DNA of 64,000 nucleotides from Cymbomonas tetramitiformis. Taxonomy: Eukaryota > Chlorophyta > Pyramimonadophyceae > Pyramimonadales > Pyramimonadaceae. This document shows, piece after piece, positions 31,675 through 43,948 of the stretch; the stretch's first letter is position 1, and the number at the start of each line of letters is the position of its first letter. The stretch spans positions 17,184 through 81,183 of the forward strand of contig LGRX02034669.1 in the NCBI GenBank assembly GCA_001247695.2. The letters are read 5' to 3'. The translations under genes and the position numbers were made by a program. The notes beneath the pieces were generated by a model. It did not search any database and had not been told where the DNA came from. It saw only the letters and a list, made by a program, of their open reading frames with translations.

Positions 31675-32085
31675 AGGAAATTAAAAGTTATCAAATCTGA
31701 AAACGAAAATAGGCCATAACTTTTTCAATTTTTACTTTTTCGACATGATACTTTGCATATCATATTCTATGCATAAAATTCACACCTCACCCAATTTACA
31801 CCACTTAACACACATCAAAACTCCCAAACCCACCGCGCGCGAACGTCATAAAAAATACCGAAAACTTGTTGTGGGACATATTGATATTGAAAATGCAAAA
31901 AAAAAACCCTTAGTGCATGGTCGCGAAGCGACCATGCGACACAGTGACACTGCATGGCCGCGCAGCGACCTCGGCCTCGCTATAAAAATATTCGCGTTTG
32001 TAACGAAATAAAAACCTATATTTTATAACTTGGCAATGTAGCATCATAACTTGCATGTAGCTCAGTGGGCATGCGACACAGTGAA
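31675..32085. repeat. Large inverted repeat, right arm
   Basis: Reverse complement of 29755-30160. It ends with the A-box-like tagctcagtgggcatgcgac at about 32057-32076. Confidence 0.9.
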
Positions 32086-32509
32086 TTTATGTGGATGTTT
32101 CGTACATCAATTTATAAATTTATAATGATCACCAAGTTATTAGTATATCCAAATTAGAGGACTCCTGGAAATATATATGTCGACAGGTCATGCTACATTT
32201 TTTCAAAAAGTTGACAACTTGATATCAAGGATTTGACTGTGAATTACCATTTGTACCTCAATACAACCAGCATTTGTGCCTTACTGGCCAGTCACTATGC
32301 CATCTTCTATTCACATGTAGTCCACAATTTATTTTGACTTTGCAGTTGTGAGGAAATAAGTATATACATATCATCACATATACATGAAAGTAAATTGATA
32401 AAATAGCAATGTGCATTTCTAATAATATTGAATATTTATATGAATTAAATTATTTACAGGAGTCTGACAACACGATGACAAGCTAATTTTTTGGCACCAC
32501 TACATGCAT

Positions 32510-33519
32510 TTAATAGCGGTAGTGGAGAGGCTTGTAGGGACCCGTCTTTGGCACGTTAATGTATGCGGCTTGGTCAGTGGTGAGCTCGGTGAGCTTGGCT
32601 CCGAGCTTAGACAGGTGAAGACGTGCAACCATCTCATCCAGATGCTTGGGGAGAACGTACACCTTCTTCTCATACTTGCCAGTCTTGCGCTCGTTCCACA
32701 GCTCCAACTGAGCAATGCACTGGTTGGTGAAAGAGCAAGACATGACGAAGCTGGGGTGACCAGTGGCGCATCCCAAGTTCAACAGACGGCCTTCAGCAAG
32801 AACAATCACACCGTGACCGTCAGGGAACTCCCATCGGTCGCACTGGGGCTTAATTTGTGTACGCTTGATGCCGGGGTAGCTTTCAAGACCGAGCATGTCA
32901 ATCTCGTTATCAAAGTGACCAATGTTACCAACAATGGCGTTGTTCTTCATCTTCGCCATCATATCCGCCATGATGATGTCCTTGTTGCCGGTGGTGGTGA
33001 TGAAGATGTCGCCGTAAGACAGGCAGTCCTCAATCGGCATAATCTGGTATCCGTCCATGCACGCCTGCAGGGCGCAGATAGGGTCGATCTCGGAAACGAT
33101 GCAGCGAGCACCAGCGGCCTTCATGGACATAGCGGAACCCTTGCCGACGTCACCGAAACCACCGACCCAGGCAGTCTTGCCTGCAATCATGACGTCAGTT
33201 GCACGCATGATACCGTCGGGAAGAGAGTGACGGCAACCGTACACGTTGTCGAACTTGGACTTGGTCACGGAGTCGTTCACGTTAATAGCGGGGAAAAGGA
33301 GGGTACCAGCAGCGCACATCTCGTACAACCTCTTGACACCGGTGGTGGTCTCCTCAGACACGCCCATGCAAGACTTGGAGATGTCAGTGTAACGGGTGGG
33401 GAACTTGGGAATAGATTCCTTGAGCAGACCAAGCACAAGCTTGAACTCAGCGTTATCAGTAGTCGAGGGATCAGGAAGAGTCTTGTTCTTGGCGTACTCG
33501 GCCTCGTACTTTACACCCT
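32510..33519 (-). CDS. SAHH: SAHH copy 1, exon 3
   Basis: Contains [21 protein letters not shown], the NAD-binding [24 protein letters not shown] and the invariant C-terminus P-Y-K-P-L-H-Y-R-Y. Stop TAA at 32510-32512. An antisense frame of 396 codons over this exon is a shadow. Confidence 0.95.
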
Positions 33520-33918
33520 CTGTCGCCCACAGAAGTCATTTCCGCTATCAGCCGTGGAGGTAGACCTGGATGAGTTAAGGTTCGCTACTCCGTGCGTTGG
33601 GAGCACAGTTCAACACGTGGAAACTCAGTCGCACATACAACATTCGAATCACGGTTCGCCACACACAAACGGAGTTCAACACCTCTTTGGCTAACTCCCA
33701 AGACGGAACTGGCTGAAAGACGGAGGGAGTAACGTTACGCGTCAGACGTTCTGCCGTACGCCAAGATGCACCACTGTTCGACAAACAAAAGTAGATTTTG
33801 GCCTGCGCGTTACAGGATGAGTACTACCTTCTTGACCCGAACTTTCCTTTCACTTTTTTCACTTCTATGTACTTACACAGAGCACTCTCATCTTCTGAAG
33901 AGCCTTAAGCGGCGGTCA

Positions 33919-34553
<635 letters not shown>

Positions 34554-34920
34554 GATGAATGATATTCACGTGAACTGTAGGAATGTTCGGTGTTCAATAT
34601 TGCAAAAGGATTTTGAGGTCGAGGTGAGGCTTTTTGTACACTTCACTTGCGTGTTTCCGCCTGTCGTCAACTCGTCATCCTGCCATGCCGCTGCGATTGC
34701 GATCGGAGTTTTTCTTCGCGGCTGGTCCACGTGTGGACGTGTGGACTTCCCTGTCTCAGCGTCTTTCGTATTGGACATATCCCGCTGCGAAAATAACTAT
34801 TGCCGTTAGATCCACTCAGTTTTAAGCTCTGTTTTAAGTGTCCGCACGATCGGATCTGCCAGAAATCCATTTCCATCCGCCAGAAATTTCTGGCGGATCT
34901 AGCCTTACTCGTATCGGAGA
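34554..34920 (-). promoter_or_regulatory. Upstream region of SAHH copy 1
   Basis: Shares with copy 2 the blocks cgcagcgggatat, agtccacacg, acacgtggacca and gaaaaactccgatcgcaatc, in the same order relative to the gene. A perfect 24-base palindrome (34875-34898, half-site atccgccagaaa) lies about 322 bases upstream of the ATG and is not found in copy 2's flank. Confidence 0.6.
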
Positions 34921-35217
34921 CATGTGCCCTCCGCCCAGTTGGGTTCAGCTAGTCGCATGACGCATGGAACAAAGATAGTGTGTACAGTGTCATATTGGGC
35001 TGACACGTGAATATGACGTGTTTCCAAAAGAGTATTATCCGCTAGATATATTTGATGATTTTATTCTCAACGAACGAAAGTCGTACAACGAATTTACACC
35101 GTGGCAAGTGCTTTGAGATCGTCTTAATGAAGCTTGCACAGTCACGAGTTTTCAGGGAAAGTTCGCGAACTTTGGCCAATAGGCGTTTCCAGCGGCGCTT
35201 GCTCATGGTAATGAGAC

Positions 35218-35285
35218 GTTACGTCAGTGACGTGTGGGTGACTTGGAAGTGACGTAGGCAGTGACGTACTGACGTAGTTAGTAAC
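35218..35285. promoter_or_regulatory. Cluster of TGACGT motifs
   Basis: At least five gtgacgt/tgacgta/tgacgtag occurrences within about 65 bases (for example gtcagtgacgtgtgg and gcagtgacgtactgacgtag). TGACGT is the core of bZIP (CREB/TGA-type) sites. It lies about 670 bases upstream of SAHH copy 1. Regulatory role is inferred. Confidence 0.4.
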
Positions 35286-35478
35286 GGAGGTACTGAGACG
35301 CGTCTTGGAGGTTGGAGCTTGCCAGAAATTCAATTCTCTTGTAGCTCTATGACGTGCAACCCCCCAGCTGGGGGGGGTGACCCAGTCCTCACCCCCCCGA
35401 GCATCATCACAAATCGTGGAGGTTAATAGGGTATAGGGCGGGGTACAGGGGGCCGGTCTACAGGGGGCCGGTCTACAG

Positions 35479-36588
35479 CAAGGCTCTATATCGATATTTC
35501 CGATAACCGATACTATCGATACGTATCGTATTTATCGCCGATTATCGGATTGCAATGTCTAACTATCGATTGTGCAGGTTTTGGTGTTCCCGTATTTAAT
35601 TTATAACAAATTACATATAAATGTCCAAGTAATCGATTATTTCAAGGCATGGTATCGATATTCAATAGTTTCGATACTATCGATATTTCGATTAATTTTT
35701 ATTTATTGATATGAATTTGGTACATATCGAAATATTGAATATTGATCGATACCCTTGGACTACTTATTCATATTGATCGAATACCCCTTGGGGACTTATT
35801 CATATCGATTGATACCTCCAGGTCACTTATTCATATCGATCGATCATACGAAATTAAAGTACCGCGATTGGCCATATCGATTAATCGATATGAGTATCGA
35901 TTAATCGATCTTAGATTACCCAAATATTGGATTCATGTTGGTCGAACACCCATATTCAGATCCTGGTATACGTACCTCCTAGCGTCATAGGGGGGCCATA
36001 ATATATGAGCCGCAACCGCACCGTCACATCAAGTTCCATCCAGCAGGCAGGTGTGGAGCGCGCCTTCTCTAAGGTGGGGGCCATACATTCTGACTTAAGG
36101 AAAGGCCTTACAGAAGGCACAATTGAGCATTCCATGATAGCATGCCTTAACACACTGTAGAGTTCTAGATAGCATTGTATGGTCTAATTCATTATTATTT
36201 TTTCACTGCCTTGTGTATTTGCTTGCAATGTTGTGTGCACTCAGGTCATATTGATATATCAATATATCGATACGTGGAAAAAAATGTGCACTTATTCATA
36301 TTGATTGATATCAACATTGAACTTATTCATATCGATTGATGTTGGCATCGCGCTTATTCATATCGATTGATATGCACACAGTACTTATTCATATCGATTG
36401 ATATTCACACAGTACTTATTCATATCGATCGATACTCATTCGAAACTTATCGAAAACTATCGATACGGTCGAAAAGTTTCGATACCATGCCTTGGATTAT
36501 TTATCGATTGTGCCGATTATCGATACCGTTTTTCGGATATCGGATTGTATCGATACCGAAAAACCAAACCGATATAGAGCCCGCCCTG
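35479..36588 (+). mobile_element. hAT element, 1110 bp, internally deleted
   Basis: Begins caaggctctatatcg and ends (inverted) cagggcgggctctatatcgg. Perfect 8-bp duplication gtctacag at 35471-35478 and 36589-36596. The uninterrupted target is visible at about 46665 (ggtctacagggggcagcagg). The interior is full of tatcgat variants, including arrays of cttattcatatcgattgat (35765-35850 and 36295-36440). A transposase C-terminus remnant is at 36005-36160. Earlier transposase parts are missing. Confidence 0.93.
36005..36160 (+). pseudogene. hAT transposase C-terminal (HATC dimerisation) remnant
   Basis: Encodes S-S-S-I-Q-Q-A-G-V-E-R-A-F-S-K-V-G, then L-R-K-G-L-T-E-G-T-I-E-H. It ends M-I-A-C-L-N-T-L and TAG at 36158. 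This is the E-R-(x)-F-S-(x)3-(x)-I...(R)-(x)3-L signature of the hAT dimerisation domain (PF05699 family). Only about 50 codons remain; the catalytic core is absent. Confidence 0.75.
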
Positions 36589-36790
36589 GTCTACAGGGGG
36601 CATCAGGGCCTTGCGGGGGTGGCATGGTGGGAGCAAGTGGGAGTGAAATGGTAATGGCTTGAGGTACGATATGCCCCTACCCTACGATGTGGAGGTGCGG
36701 GGTGCATGCAGGGGGGGGGCACTGGGGGATGAACATATGGGTTGTTGACCCAGTGCCTTGACTGCACGCGTGAGACGCGGGGGAGGTAGA

Positions 36791-38825
36791 GGAAAATTCT
36801 GGAAATATGGCACGTCATAGAGTACTGGAATATCCTACATCCGGGTTTTTTCGACCCGCATAGTCTACGTCGATTTTCGGGTTTTAGACAGCTGCTGTAA
36901 ATATGCGCACTATCACTCCGGGTTATGTAAATTTACAACAAAATATAGCTTATGTAAATTTGCCACATTTAAGATACATTCGGTATGTATGCGGGAAATA
37001 TGCACCCCCTGCATATTTTCAAGAAATATGCACCCTCCGCAATCATGCACACTATCACTCCAGGTTCTGTAAGTATGCAGCATATCACATATTGTGTAAG
37101 TATGCTGCATATTTGTGGATCCGACATACCTGCGAAAAATTAACATATTCCGAAGGTATGCCGCATATATGCAGGTCCAACATATCTACGGGTATTAGGC
37201 ATCGCGTACATATATGTAATATACTTATATTACATATGTACCACTCGTGTGCTTCCCATATACAAGGATGCGGACAGAAGCATCTACAACTGAGTGCTAC
37301 TGTCTCGACAAAACAGTAACATTCAGCAGTAGATATATTGCACGGCTGAGTGCTACTGTCTCGATGCGTGGCCCCAAGGTTATGCCGAAATTCTGCGGCA
37401 AGATCGAAACATGCTCGGATATGATCGAAGCGCGTCGCCAAACAGTATTCGAATGCTCGGAAATATTGAAAGGCAAGAGACACGTTGTTAAAACATGATC
37501 AAATGCTACATATCTAAGATTCTATTACAGTCTATTACGGTCATATCACTATTACAGTCTATCACTGTTACTATCACATACACAAACAAGGTCACAGGCA
37601 CGGCTAATCTAAATTTGCTACAGCAACTCCGAATCTTGGCTCTCCTCTGCTCAGGAAACGTGAAACTTGCACCTGCGAAAAAGACAACTGCACTCAGCAT
37701 ACGGAAGTCATATTTCACAAAATTCACCTTCGGCGCACTGCGCCGAAGGTGGTGATGTGGAAACATCACGATGAAAAAGGAAATGTACGAGCCTGGCAAA
37801 ACGCTGTGAGCATGGGAACTTTTAAGGAAAAAGAAAACTCACCTGTGTCGTTCCACGTTCGATGATTGCTTCTGCAGGGAGACCTCTGACGTGTCTAAGC
37901 CTGCACACGTGAGAAACGCTGAAATTAGGCAGTGAGTCACAGAAAACAAACAGCGAGGATAGTGTGATCGGACTAGCTCTTGCGAGAGATTTTTGTCCAA
38001 GGAAGGAGAAGCACCCGCAAAAAGAAGAGCACCCGCCTTACCAACTTCAAAATTGGAACCGCGCGCGCAAACTACTTTCTCGCGAGTTCCAGCGAACCAA
38101 ACCTGTAACATACACAAGACGTATGAGCGTGTTCTAAAATTTCAAAAAGTATCCGAAAAAGCACGCAAACGAAAAGAAGACTGACGGCTGACAAAACCCG
38201 CTGCTGGGCGCACGTTCGTCAGCCGCCAGTCTCCTTTAACTCAACGGCAATCCAAAATTCTTATGAGCATTCGAACTCTTTCTCATGAATTCAGGTGCGC
38301 GAGTCAACTCGTCATCCGTCAGGCTGTCAGCGACGCGACGCGCGGAGCGGAGCTACAAGTACGCGTCGCGTCGCGTCGTGGCAAGTTATGTCATGTCGTG
38401 TCATGTCATGTCATGTCATCACATTTTCATGTCGATGTCGCTGCGGCGCTAGCGCTATGAAGACCATCTGACCGCAAAGCACTTGCGGGAGTAGGCACCG
38501 TGAACTATGACACACAGTATTGTAGTCAGGTGATAGGTGATAGCTGATGACCCGACAGCGGGTGTCAGTGTCCTAGGTGACACTGTATACTGTCCAGAAC
38601 TGTCCCCGGGCCCTTTTAGGCCCTAAAAGGGCCCACTCGGTCGGCAAGAAACCAGGAAAAAATAGCAAGGTACACGCACAATAAAATTGTTCCTCCCTAC
38701 GGCCATTGACACCGCATTATCCATTTAGGGAGCGTAATTACACGCCGATATTTAGGATTTTAGGCTTTAAACCCTAAACACACTCGTTCGCACGTCGTCA
38801 CCGACGCCGCCAACCGCCGTATTTG
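36791..38825. other. Intergenic, no gene recognised
   Basis: Short duplications (atgcaccccctgcatatttt-like near 37000; gagtgctactgtctcga at about 37291 and 37347). Two clean hairpins: 37725-37751 (arms caccttcggcgca / tgcgccgaaggtg) and 38608-38634 (arms gggcccttttag / ctaaaagggccc). A tcatg microsatellite lies at 38385-38420. Confidence 0.6.
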
Positions 38826-39170
38826 GGCGTATCTTTCGCAACACTTATCCATTCGTGTTATGTCCGGAGGTACTATCTCAGCCTATCAGACCTGACATTT
38901 TCAAATATTAAACGCAAGAATCAGGTCAGTTTGGGTTCGCAATTGCAATCATCCGCTAAGCGGTTCGCTAGCGCGCGACGCGACAATGCGCGGAGCATAC
39001 CGCATTTCGGGGCGTAACTTTCGCAACACTTAGCCATTCGTGTTATGACCGGAGGTACCATCTGAGTTCATCGGAAATAACAGTTCCGAATAATAAATAG
39101 ACGAATCCGGTCAGTTTGGGTGCGTAGTTATAATCATCTGCTGAGCGGTTCGATAGCGCACGGACGCTCG
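38826..39170. repeat. Satellite block 1, about 180-bp unit x2
   Basis: gggcgta(t/a)ctttcgcaacac then cattcgtgttatg(t/a)ccgga recurs about 184 bases apart (38826 and 39010), moderately diverged. Confidence 0.85.
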
Positions 39171-39172
39171 GT

Positions 39173-39597
39173 AAGAAATGGGTATCAGATTTTGGGTTTT
39201 CCTTATCCTATCACAACAAACAATATATCGTTGTGTTCGTCTATAAAAGCCCTATGTGTGTGCCGAGTTTCAGCCGGAAAGAACTCGTGACTCCAAAGTT
39301 AGCCACAGTCAAGAAACCCTATTATTTACAGTTAGTATATAGCCACAAGAAATGGGTATCAGATTTTGGGTTTTACTTATCCTATCACAACAAACAATAT
39401 ATCGTCGTGTTCGTCTATGAAAGCCCTATATGTGTGCCGAGTTTCAGCCAGAAAGACCTCGTCTCCTCGTGACTCCAAATTTAGCCACGGTCAAGAAACC
39501 CTATTATTTACGGTTAGTATATAGCCACAAGAAATGGGTATCAGATTTTGGGTTTTACTTATCTTATCACGACAAACAATATATCGTTGTGTTCATA
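39173..39597. repeat. Satellite block 2, 174-182-bp unit x2.4
   Basis: aagaaatgggtatcagattt starts at 39173, 39347 and 39529. Units are nearly identical and contain caagaaaccctattatttac. Confidence 0.9.
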
Positions 39598-40085
39598 TGT
39601 TGGGTGCAATTTCACCCTTAAAGGTGGAGTACATGAAAAGTTAGTCCCCTATTGATAACGGTATCACGGGCGCACTAGAAAATTATTTCAGTTTCGGATG
39701 AAACGTGACCGGAATCATGCGTTCGATATGCCAATATGTTCGTATATATAAGCTCATGTGTTGGGTGCAATTTCACCCTCAAAGGCGGAGTACATCAAAA
39801 GTTAGTCCCCTATTGGTAACCCTATCGGCATCGCGGGCGCACTAGAAAATAATTTCAGTTTCGGATGAAACGTGACCGGAATCATGCGCTCGATATGCCA
39901 ATATGTTCGTATATATAAGCTCATGTGTTGGGTGCAATTTCACCCTCAAAGGCGGAGTATATCAAAAGTTAGTCCCCTATTGATAACCCTATCGGTATCA
40001 CGGGCGCGCTAGAAAATAATCTCAGTTCCGGATGAAACGTGACCGGAATCATGCGCTCGATATGCCAATATGTTCGTATATAATC
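39598..40085. repeat. Satellite block 3, 160-168-bp unit x3
   Basis: tgttgggtgcaatttcaccc starts at 39598, 39758 and 39926, with cgtgaccggaatcatgcg in each unit. Confidence 0.9.
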
Positions 40086-40414
40086 AAAGTTCAACTGTGG
40101 CCCAAGCTCAACAATAAACAAGGTTTTAATGAATAAATGCTAATGCAGACACAAACATGCCAACCAATAAATAAGGTTTAAATAATTAAATGCACTCGCG
40201 CATGCAAACATACCCGTCAATAAACAAGTTTGGAATCACAAAGGCACATATAATCCAAAATTTAAAGACTTATTGACACAAAAAAAAACACAAATAGTCA
40301 CTAATTGGAAGCACTGTATACAAATTAAAAACATTATGCTCAAATAGCTTCAAGGATAAATATGAAAGGACTTAACTAATACCGTCACTTATATTAACTT
40401 ATATACATCATTCA

Positions 40415-40945
40415 CTCAGTGATGGGTGCCGATACATTATTCACTCATTGATTGGTGCGCATACATTATTCACTCGGTGACAGGTACTGATACATTATTC
40501 ACACTGTGATCTTACCACATATCTCAAAGAGGAGGTCTAGTACTTCCACCACGAATCGCAAGCAAACTTCGGTACCCCCAGACCTACAAGGCACATCCCT
40601 CGTTAGGATACACTTGCAACAAGATGCTCGACAGTGAAAGCGTACAACCTTGAGTTAAAGATCAAGTTTGGCTCCTTAAATTCACTATCCCGAGGGAGCG
40701 CCAGCACGAGTGTTTTTCACGAAACAATTTTCCTTACAACAACATAGTTTTCAGCCGGCTCCTTAGCTTCGAGTCGCAAGAGAGCGCTCTCCTACTAAGC
40801 AAGGGGCTCTAACTCTTATAGGATCCCGAAGGGCGCCACAACTCAACCAAGTGGTTTTTGCTAGGCTCCTTAGCTTCGGGTCCCAAGAGAGCGCTCTCCT
40901 GCAAGGTAGGGGGCTCTAGCTCTTGCTTCCCGAAGGGCGCCACGG
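40415..40945. repeat. Short repeats in satellite region
   Basis: cattattcactc(a/g)(g/t)tgat(g/t)ggt-type 30-base units at 40415-40510. A 95-base pair of ctccttagcttcg(a/g)gtc(g/c)caagaga(gcgctctc) blocks at about 40761 and 40861, each with the palindrome gagagcgctctc. Confidence 0.75.
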
Positions 40946-41079
40946 CTAGGCATTGGAACCGTGTAAGGAAGCATATTGTTTCATGAAAAAAAACGCTTTC
41001 AAGAAAATCGATACTCGTATGCATGCCTAGATCAAGAATAACAAATCTTGAACCCTGTAGCTCGTAATCAGGCGGTGGA

Positions 41080-41620
41080 TGCTATGACCCGGCCGCTTGC
41101 CAGTGGACTCAGGCGGTGGATGCTCTGACCCGGCCGCTTGCCAGTGGTCTCAGGCGGTGGATGCTCCGACCCGGCCGCTTGCCAGTGGTCTCAGGCGGTG
41201 GATGCTCAGCTCTCAGACACAAAATGCTCTGGCTGTCCAACTCTCAGACACAAATGCTCTGACTGGTGCACCCTGTCCAGTTCTCAGACATAAAATGCTC
41301 TGCCTGGTGCACCCTGTTCAGCTCTCAGACACAAAATGCTCTGCCTGGTGCACCCTGTCCAGCTCTCAGACACAAAATGTGACTGGTGCACCCTGTCCAG
41401 CTCTCAGACACAAAATGCCCTGGTCCAGCTCTCAGACACAAAATGCTCTGACTGGTGCACCCTGTCCAGCTCTCAGACACAAAATGCTCTGACTGGTGCA
41501 CCCTGTCCAGCTCTCACACACAAAATGCTCTAACTGGTGCACCCTGTCCAGCTCTCAGACACAAAATGCTCTGACTGGTGCACCCTGTTCAGCTCTGACC
41601 CGGCCGCTTGCCTCTCATTA
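41080..41620. repeat. 41-bp minisatellites, two families
   Basis: 41080-41215: about four copies of tcaggcggtggatgctctga. 41210-41600: about nine copies of cagctctcagacacaaaatg followed by ctctgactggtgcaccctgt, mostly 41 bases with shorter variants. The ORFs here are artefacts. Confidence 0.9.
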
Positions 41621-41944
41621 GCATACAACAATTGGCACTAAAACTTAGTATTCAACTTGGATAATTTGGGTGGTGACTTACTGGGAGAAACATACCTTGA
41701 GTGTGTGGCATCTCAGGTCCCAACTGAGATCTCCGAACTTAGTCCGGCGCTCTTGGATTTGAGCTAATGCCACTAAAGTTTCATCTTAATTTAATCTATT
41801 GGACCTTACATACCTGGTATTGTTCACCACAATAAAAAACAAAGCCGATCTTACACGCAAACACAAACGGAAAATGTGGCAAAGTCATGGTCACTACCTT
41901 CAGCGAAGGATATTTGTCATACCTTAGGGAAAGTCGAGTTACTC

Positions 41945-42345
41945 GCGTCTACTACACCTGCGACCACAAAATTCCCTTTACAAATACCACTTCTGACCCT
42001 GGCTAAACAGCTCGCTGCGTTTCAGCATCACAACAATTTTCGAAATCCTGAGCAGGCCCTCCTAGTGTGGCACGCGTGCCACAAACTACTCGCTCAGGCA
42101 AAATCAAGCTACACAAGTCGGCTACATTTGCGACCACAAAATTCCCTTTACAAATACCATTTCTGACCCTGGCTAAACAGCTCGCTGCGTTTCAGCATCA
42201 CAACAATTTTCGAAATCCTGAGCAGGCACTCCTCGTGTGGCACGCGTGCCACAAACTACTCGCTCAGGCAAAATCAAGCTACACAAGTCCACAACACCTG
42301 CGACCTCAAAATTCACTTTCTACTTACCATTTCTGACCCTTGCTA
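41945..42345. repeat. Satellite block 4, 170-bp unit x2.3
   Basis: cgacc(a/t)caaaattccctttac starts at 41961, 42131 and 42301. Units are almost identical and contain tggcacgcgtgccac, itself palindromic. Confidence 0.9.
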
Positions 42346-42506
42346 CACAGTGAGCTCGCTTCGTTTCAGCATCACAATAATTTTACCTGCAATACAATTC
42401 CCGCCGTCCCTACGTAAAGCAAATCGCGACGGAAACCACAGAAACAACGAAGATCTGCGAATAGAAACATTTTGTCTCTTTCGCGTTGATTTAGGTTGTG
42501 AAAGCA

Positions 42507-43160
42507 GTGCAACCCTCAATTGCCAAAGTGAGTTCTCTTTAGTGAGGGTTTTAACGCGGCGAACAAAATCTTACCTCGCGCCCTTATTTCATTCGCTTAA
42601 GATATTCCCGCAAGGAAGCTGGGTTCAAGAATCACAGTCACTGAGTTTGACCGCTTTTCGCAAGCCTTATGCCCAGCAATTTTTGAAATTAACTTTGCAT
42701 AGAATTCGATTTTGTTCTGCCTCCGGAGTCGGCGCATTCTGCATTCAAATTCATCGACAACCACAACGAACAGACCGGGTGTTGCATGTTTTTTTTCACT
42801 CGACTGTCAGTGACACTGTTGCGCATGTTTTCCGCATGAAGGGCGCATTGCGCCTGATGATCGGCATCATTTCGATCTCCCGTCACGGGACGACGCTATG
42901 GTTCTTCAGGCCAAGATGCTGCCCGATGCGACTTTCGTCATTTGTCGAATAGTGGGCGGCGACAACCGAATTTCAGCAAATCCCAAATTGTATCGGTGGT
43001 CGGAAATCATCGATTTCTGTCATTTGTTGTCCATGTCATCCTGTTCGATTTGGTGTTCAGAACACTGTTCGAACTCCTTGCTGGAAACTCTCTAATATCT
43101 ATATTTCCGCGATGATCCGCATGACTTATCCATTTGCAGCTTATCGTGTACCTGTAATAT
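42507..43160. repeat. Dispersed repeat, copy 2 (partner 15518-16046)
   Basis: Collinear with the 15.5-kb copy. Interrupted at 43011-43094 by 84 bases nearly identical to the left arm of the fold-back element at 19590. Confidence 0.9.
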
Positions 43161-43699
43161 AATTAGCATCGATAACAGGATCGATCGGTTTCCAAGGTTT
43201 CGTACGACTGTCGTATAAGGATACCAAAAGATAAATCAAGTAAATATTCTGGACGATCTTGGGAACCGTACTTATATCACTTCCAACGAAAGACATGGAT
43301 CGATTATATATTTACTCCGTCTGTCTGAAAAGTGAAAGTCACGAAAAGTGACAATATACTATAAACATGACGGTTGGAGTCACTCGATGCATCCATGCGC
43401 GTTGAGCGATCTGTTCGAATGTTCGACAAATTACGTTCACCTGACGAATGACTGCATTCCCGTATTTATATTCAAACAAGACGACTCGCGTGAGATATTT
43501 GTCTGACCTCAATCGTGTAATCTGATACGGAAAATTCGTTTCATGTAATATATACAGTCTGATGACCCTCGTGTATAAATGCACAAAAATGACGTGTCGC
43601 ACAGATCATGTTCCTTTTAGACGCCTGTTCCGGGTTGCATCCGCTATGCTGGAGTCGAACGAGGTTGGTAAAAATATTATAATTATACACACTCGAAAA
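43161..43699. other. Intergenic, no gene recognised
   Basis: Contains tactccgtctgtctgaaaag at about 43313, reminiscent of Stowaway-type MITE ends, but no matching partner end was found. Confidence 0.4.
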
Positions 43700-43948
43700 A
43701 CCCGGATGTAGTTCACTAGATATCAGAAACTCCCGAACTGTGTGGATAAACTCTTAAGATAAATAAACCCTAAGCTAGATATACCCGGAACGTTCTCGGA
43801 CGGTTTCGGAGTCTAGCCTACCTGTGACACAGCGTGTGTCACAGCACGAACCTATAGATCAGTCAGCAGTCCAGTGTTGGTCCTAGGAGTCTGTCATAGG
43901 GGCCTGACCGGGACTCCCAGTCAGGGCTGCCTATACAGATTTCAGCAC
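43700..43948 (-). mobile_element. LTR (family 1), 3' LTR of minus-strand element
   Basis: The minus strand starts tgctgaaatctgtataggca and carries tgtgacacacgctgtgtcac, ccgttccgggtatatctagc and tttatccacac, as do the LTRs at 47313, 56389 and 59049. About 249 bases. It follows the gag remnant in the expected order. Confidence 0.8.

Larger units (their letters stand above)
35345..36790. repeat. Dispersed repeat X, copy 1 (split by hAT element)
   Basis: gacgtgcaaccccc, aatagggtatagggcggggt, gggagtgaaatggtaatggc and gccttgactgcacgcgtgag occur in the same order here and at 46420-46860. Here it is interrupted by the 1110-bp hAT element; there it is not. Confidence 0.9.

Noticed and set aside
32504..33694. 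396-codon plus-strand ORF opposite SAHH copy 1 (and 423-codon minus-strand ORF opposite copy 2, 61197-62468)
   Set aside because: Antisense shadows of a strongly codon-biased exon. The sense strand encodes complete SAHH; the antisense peptides have no features of their own.
33588..33733. Possible Stowaway MITE in SAHH copy 1 intron 2 (tactcc...ggagta ends)
   Set aside because: Only 6-9 terminal bases pair and they disagree after that; no second copy seen.
38826..42345. CRISPR-like array
   Set aside because: The repeats are adjacent whole-unit tandem copies with no constant short repeat and unique spacer pattern, and the genome is eukaryotic.
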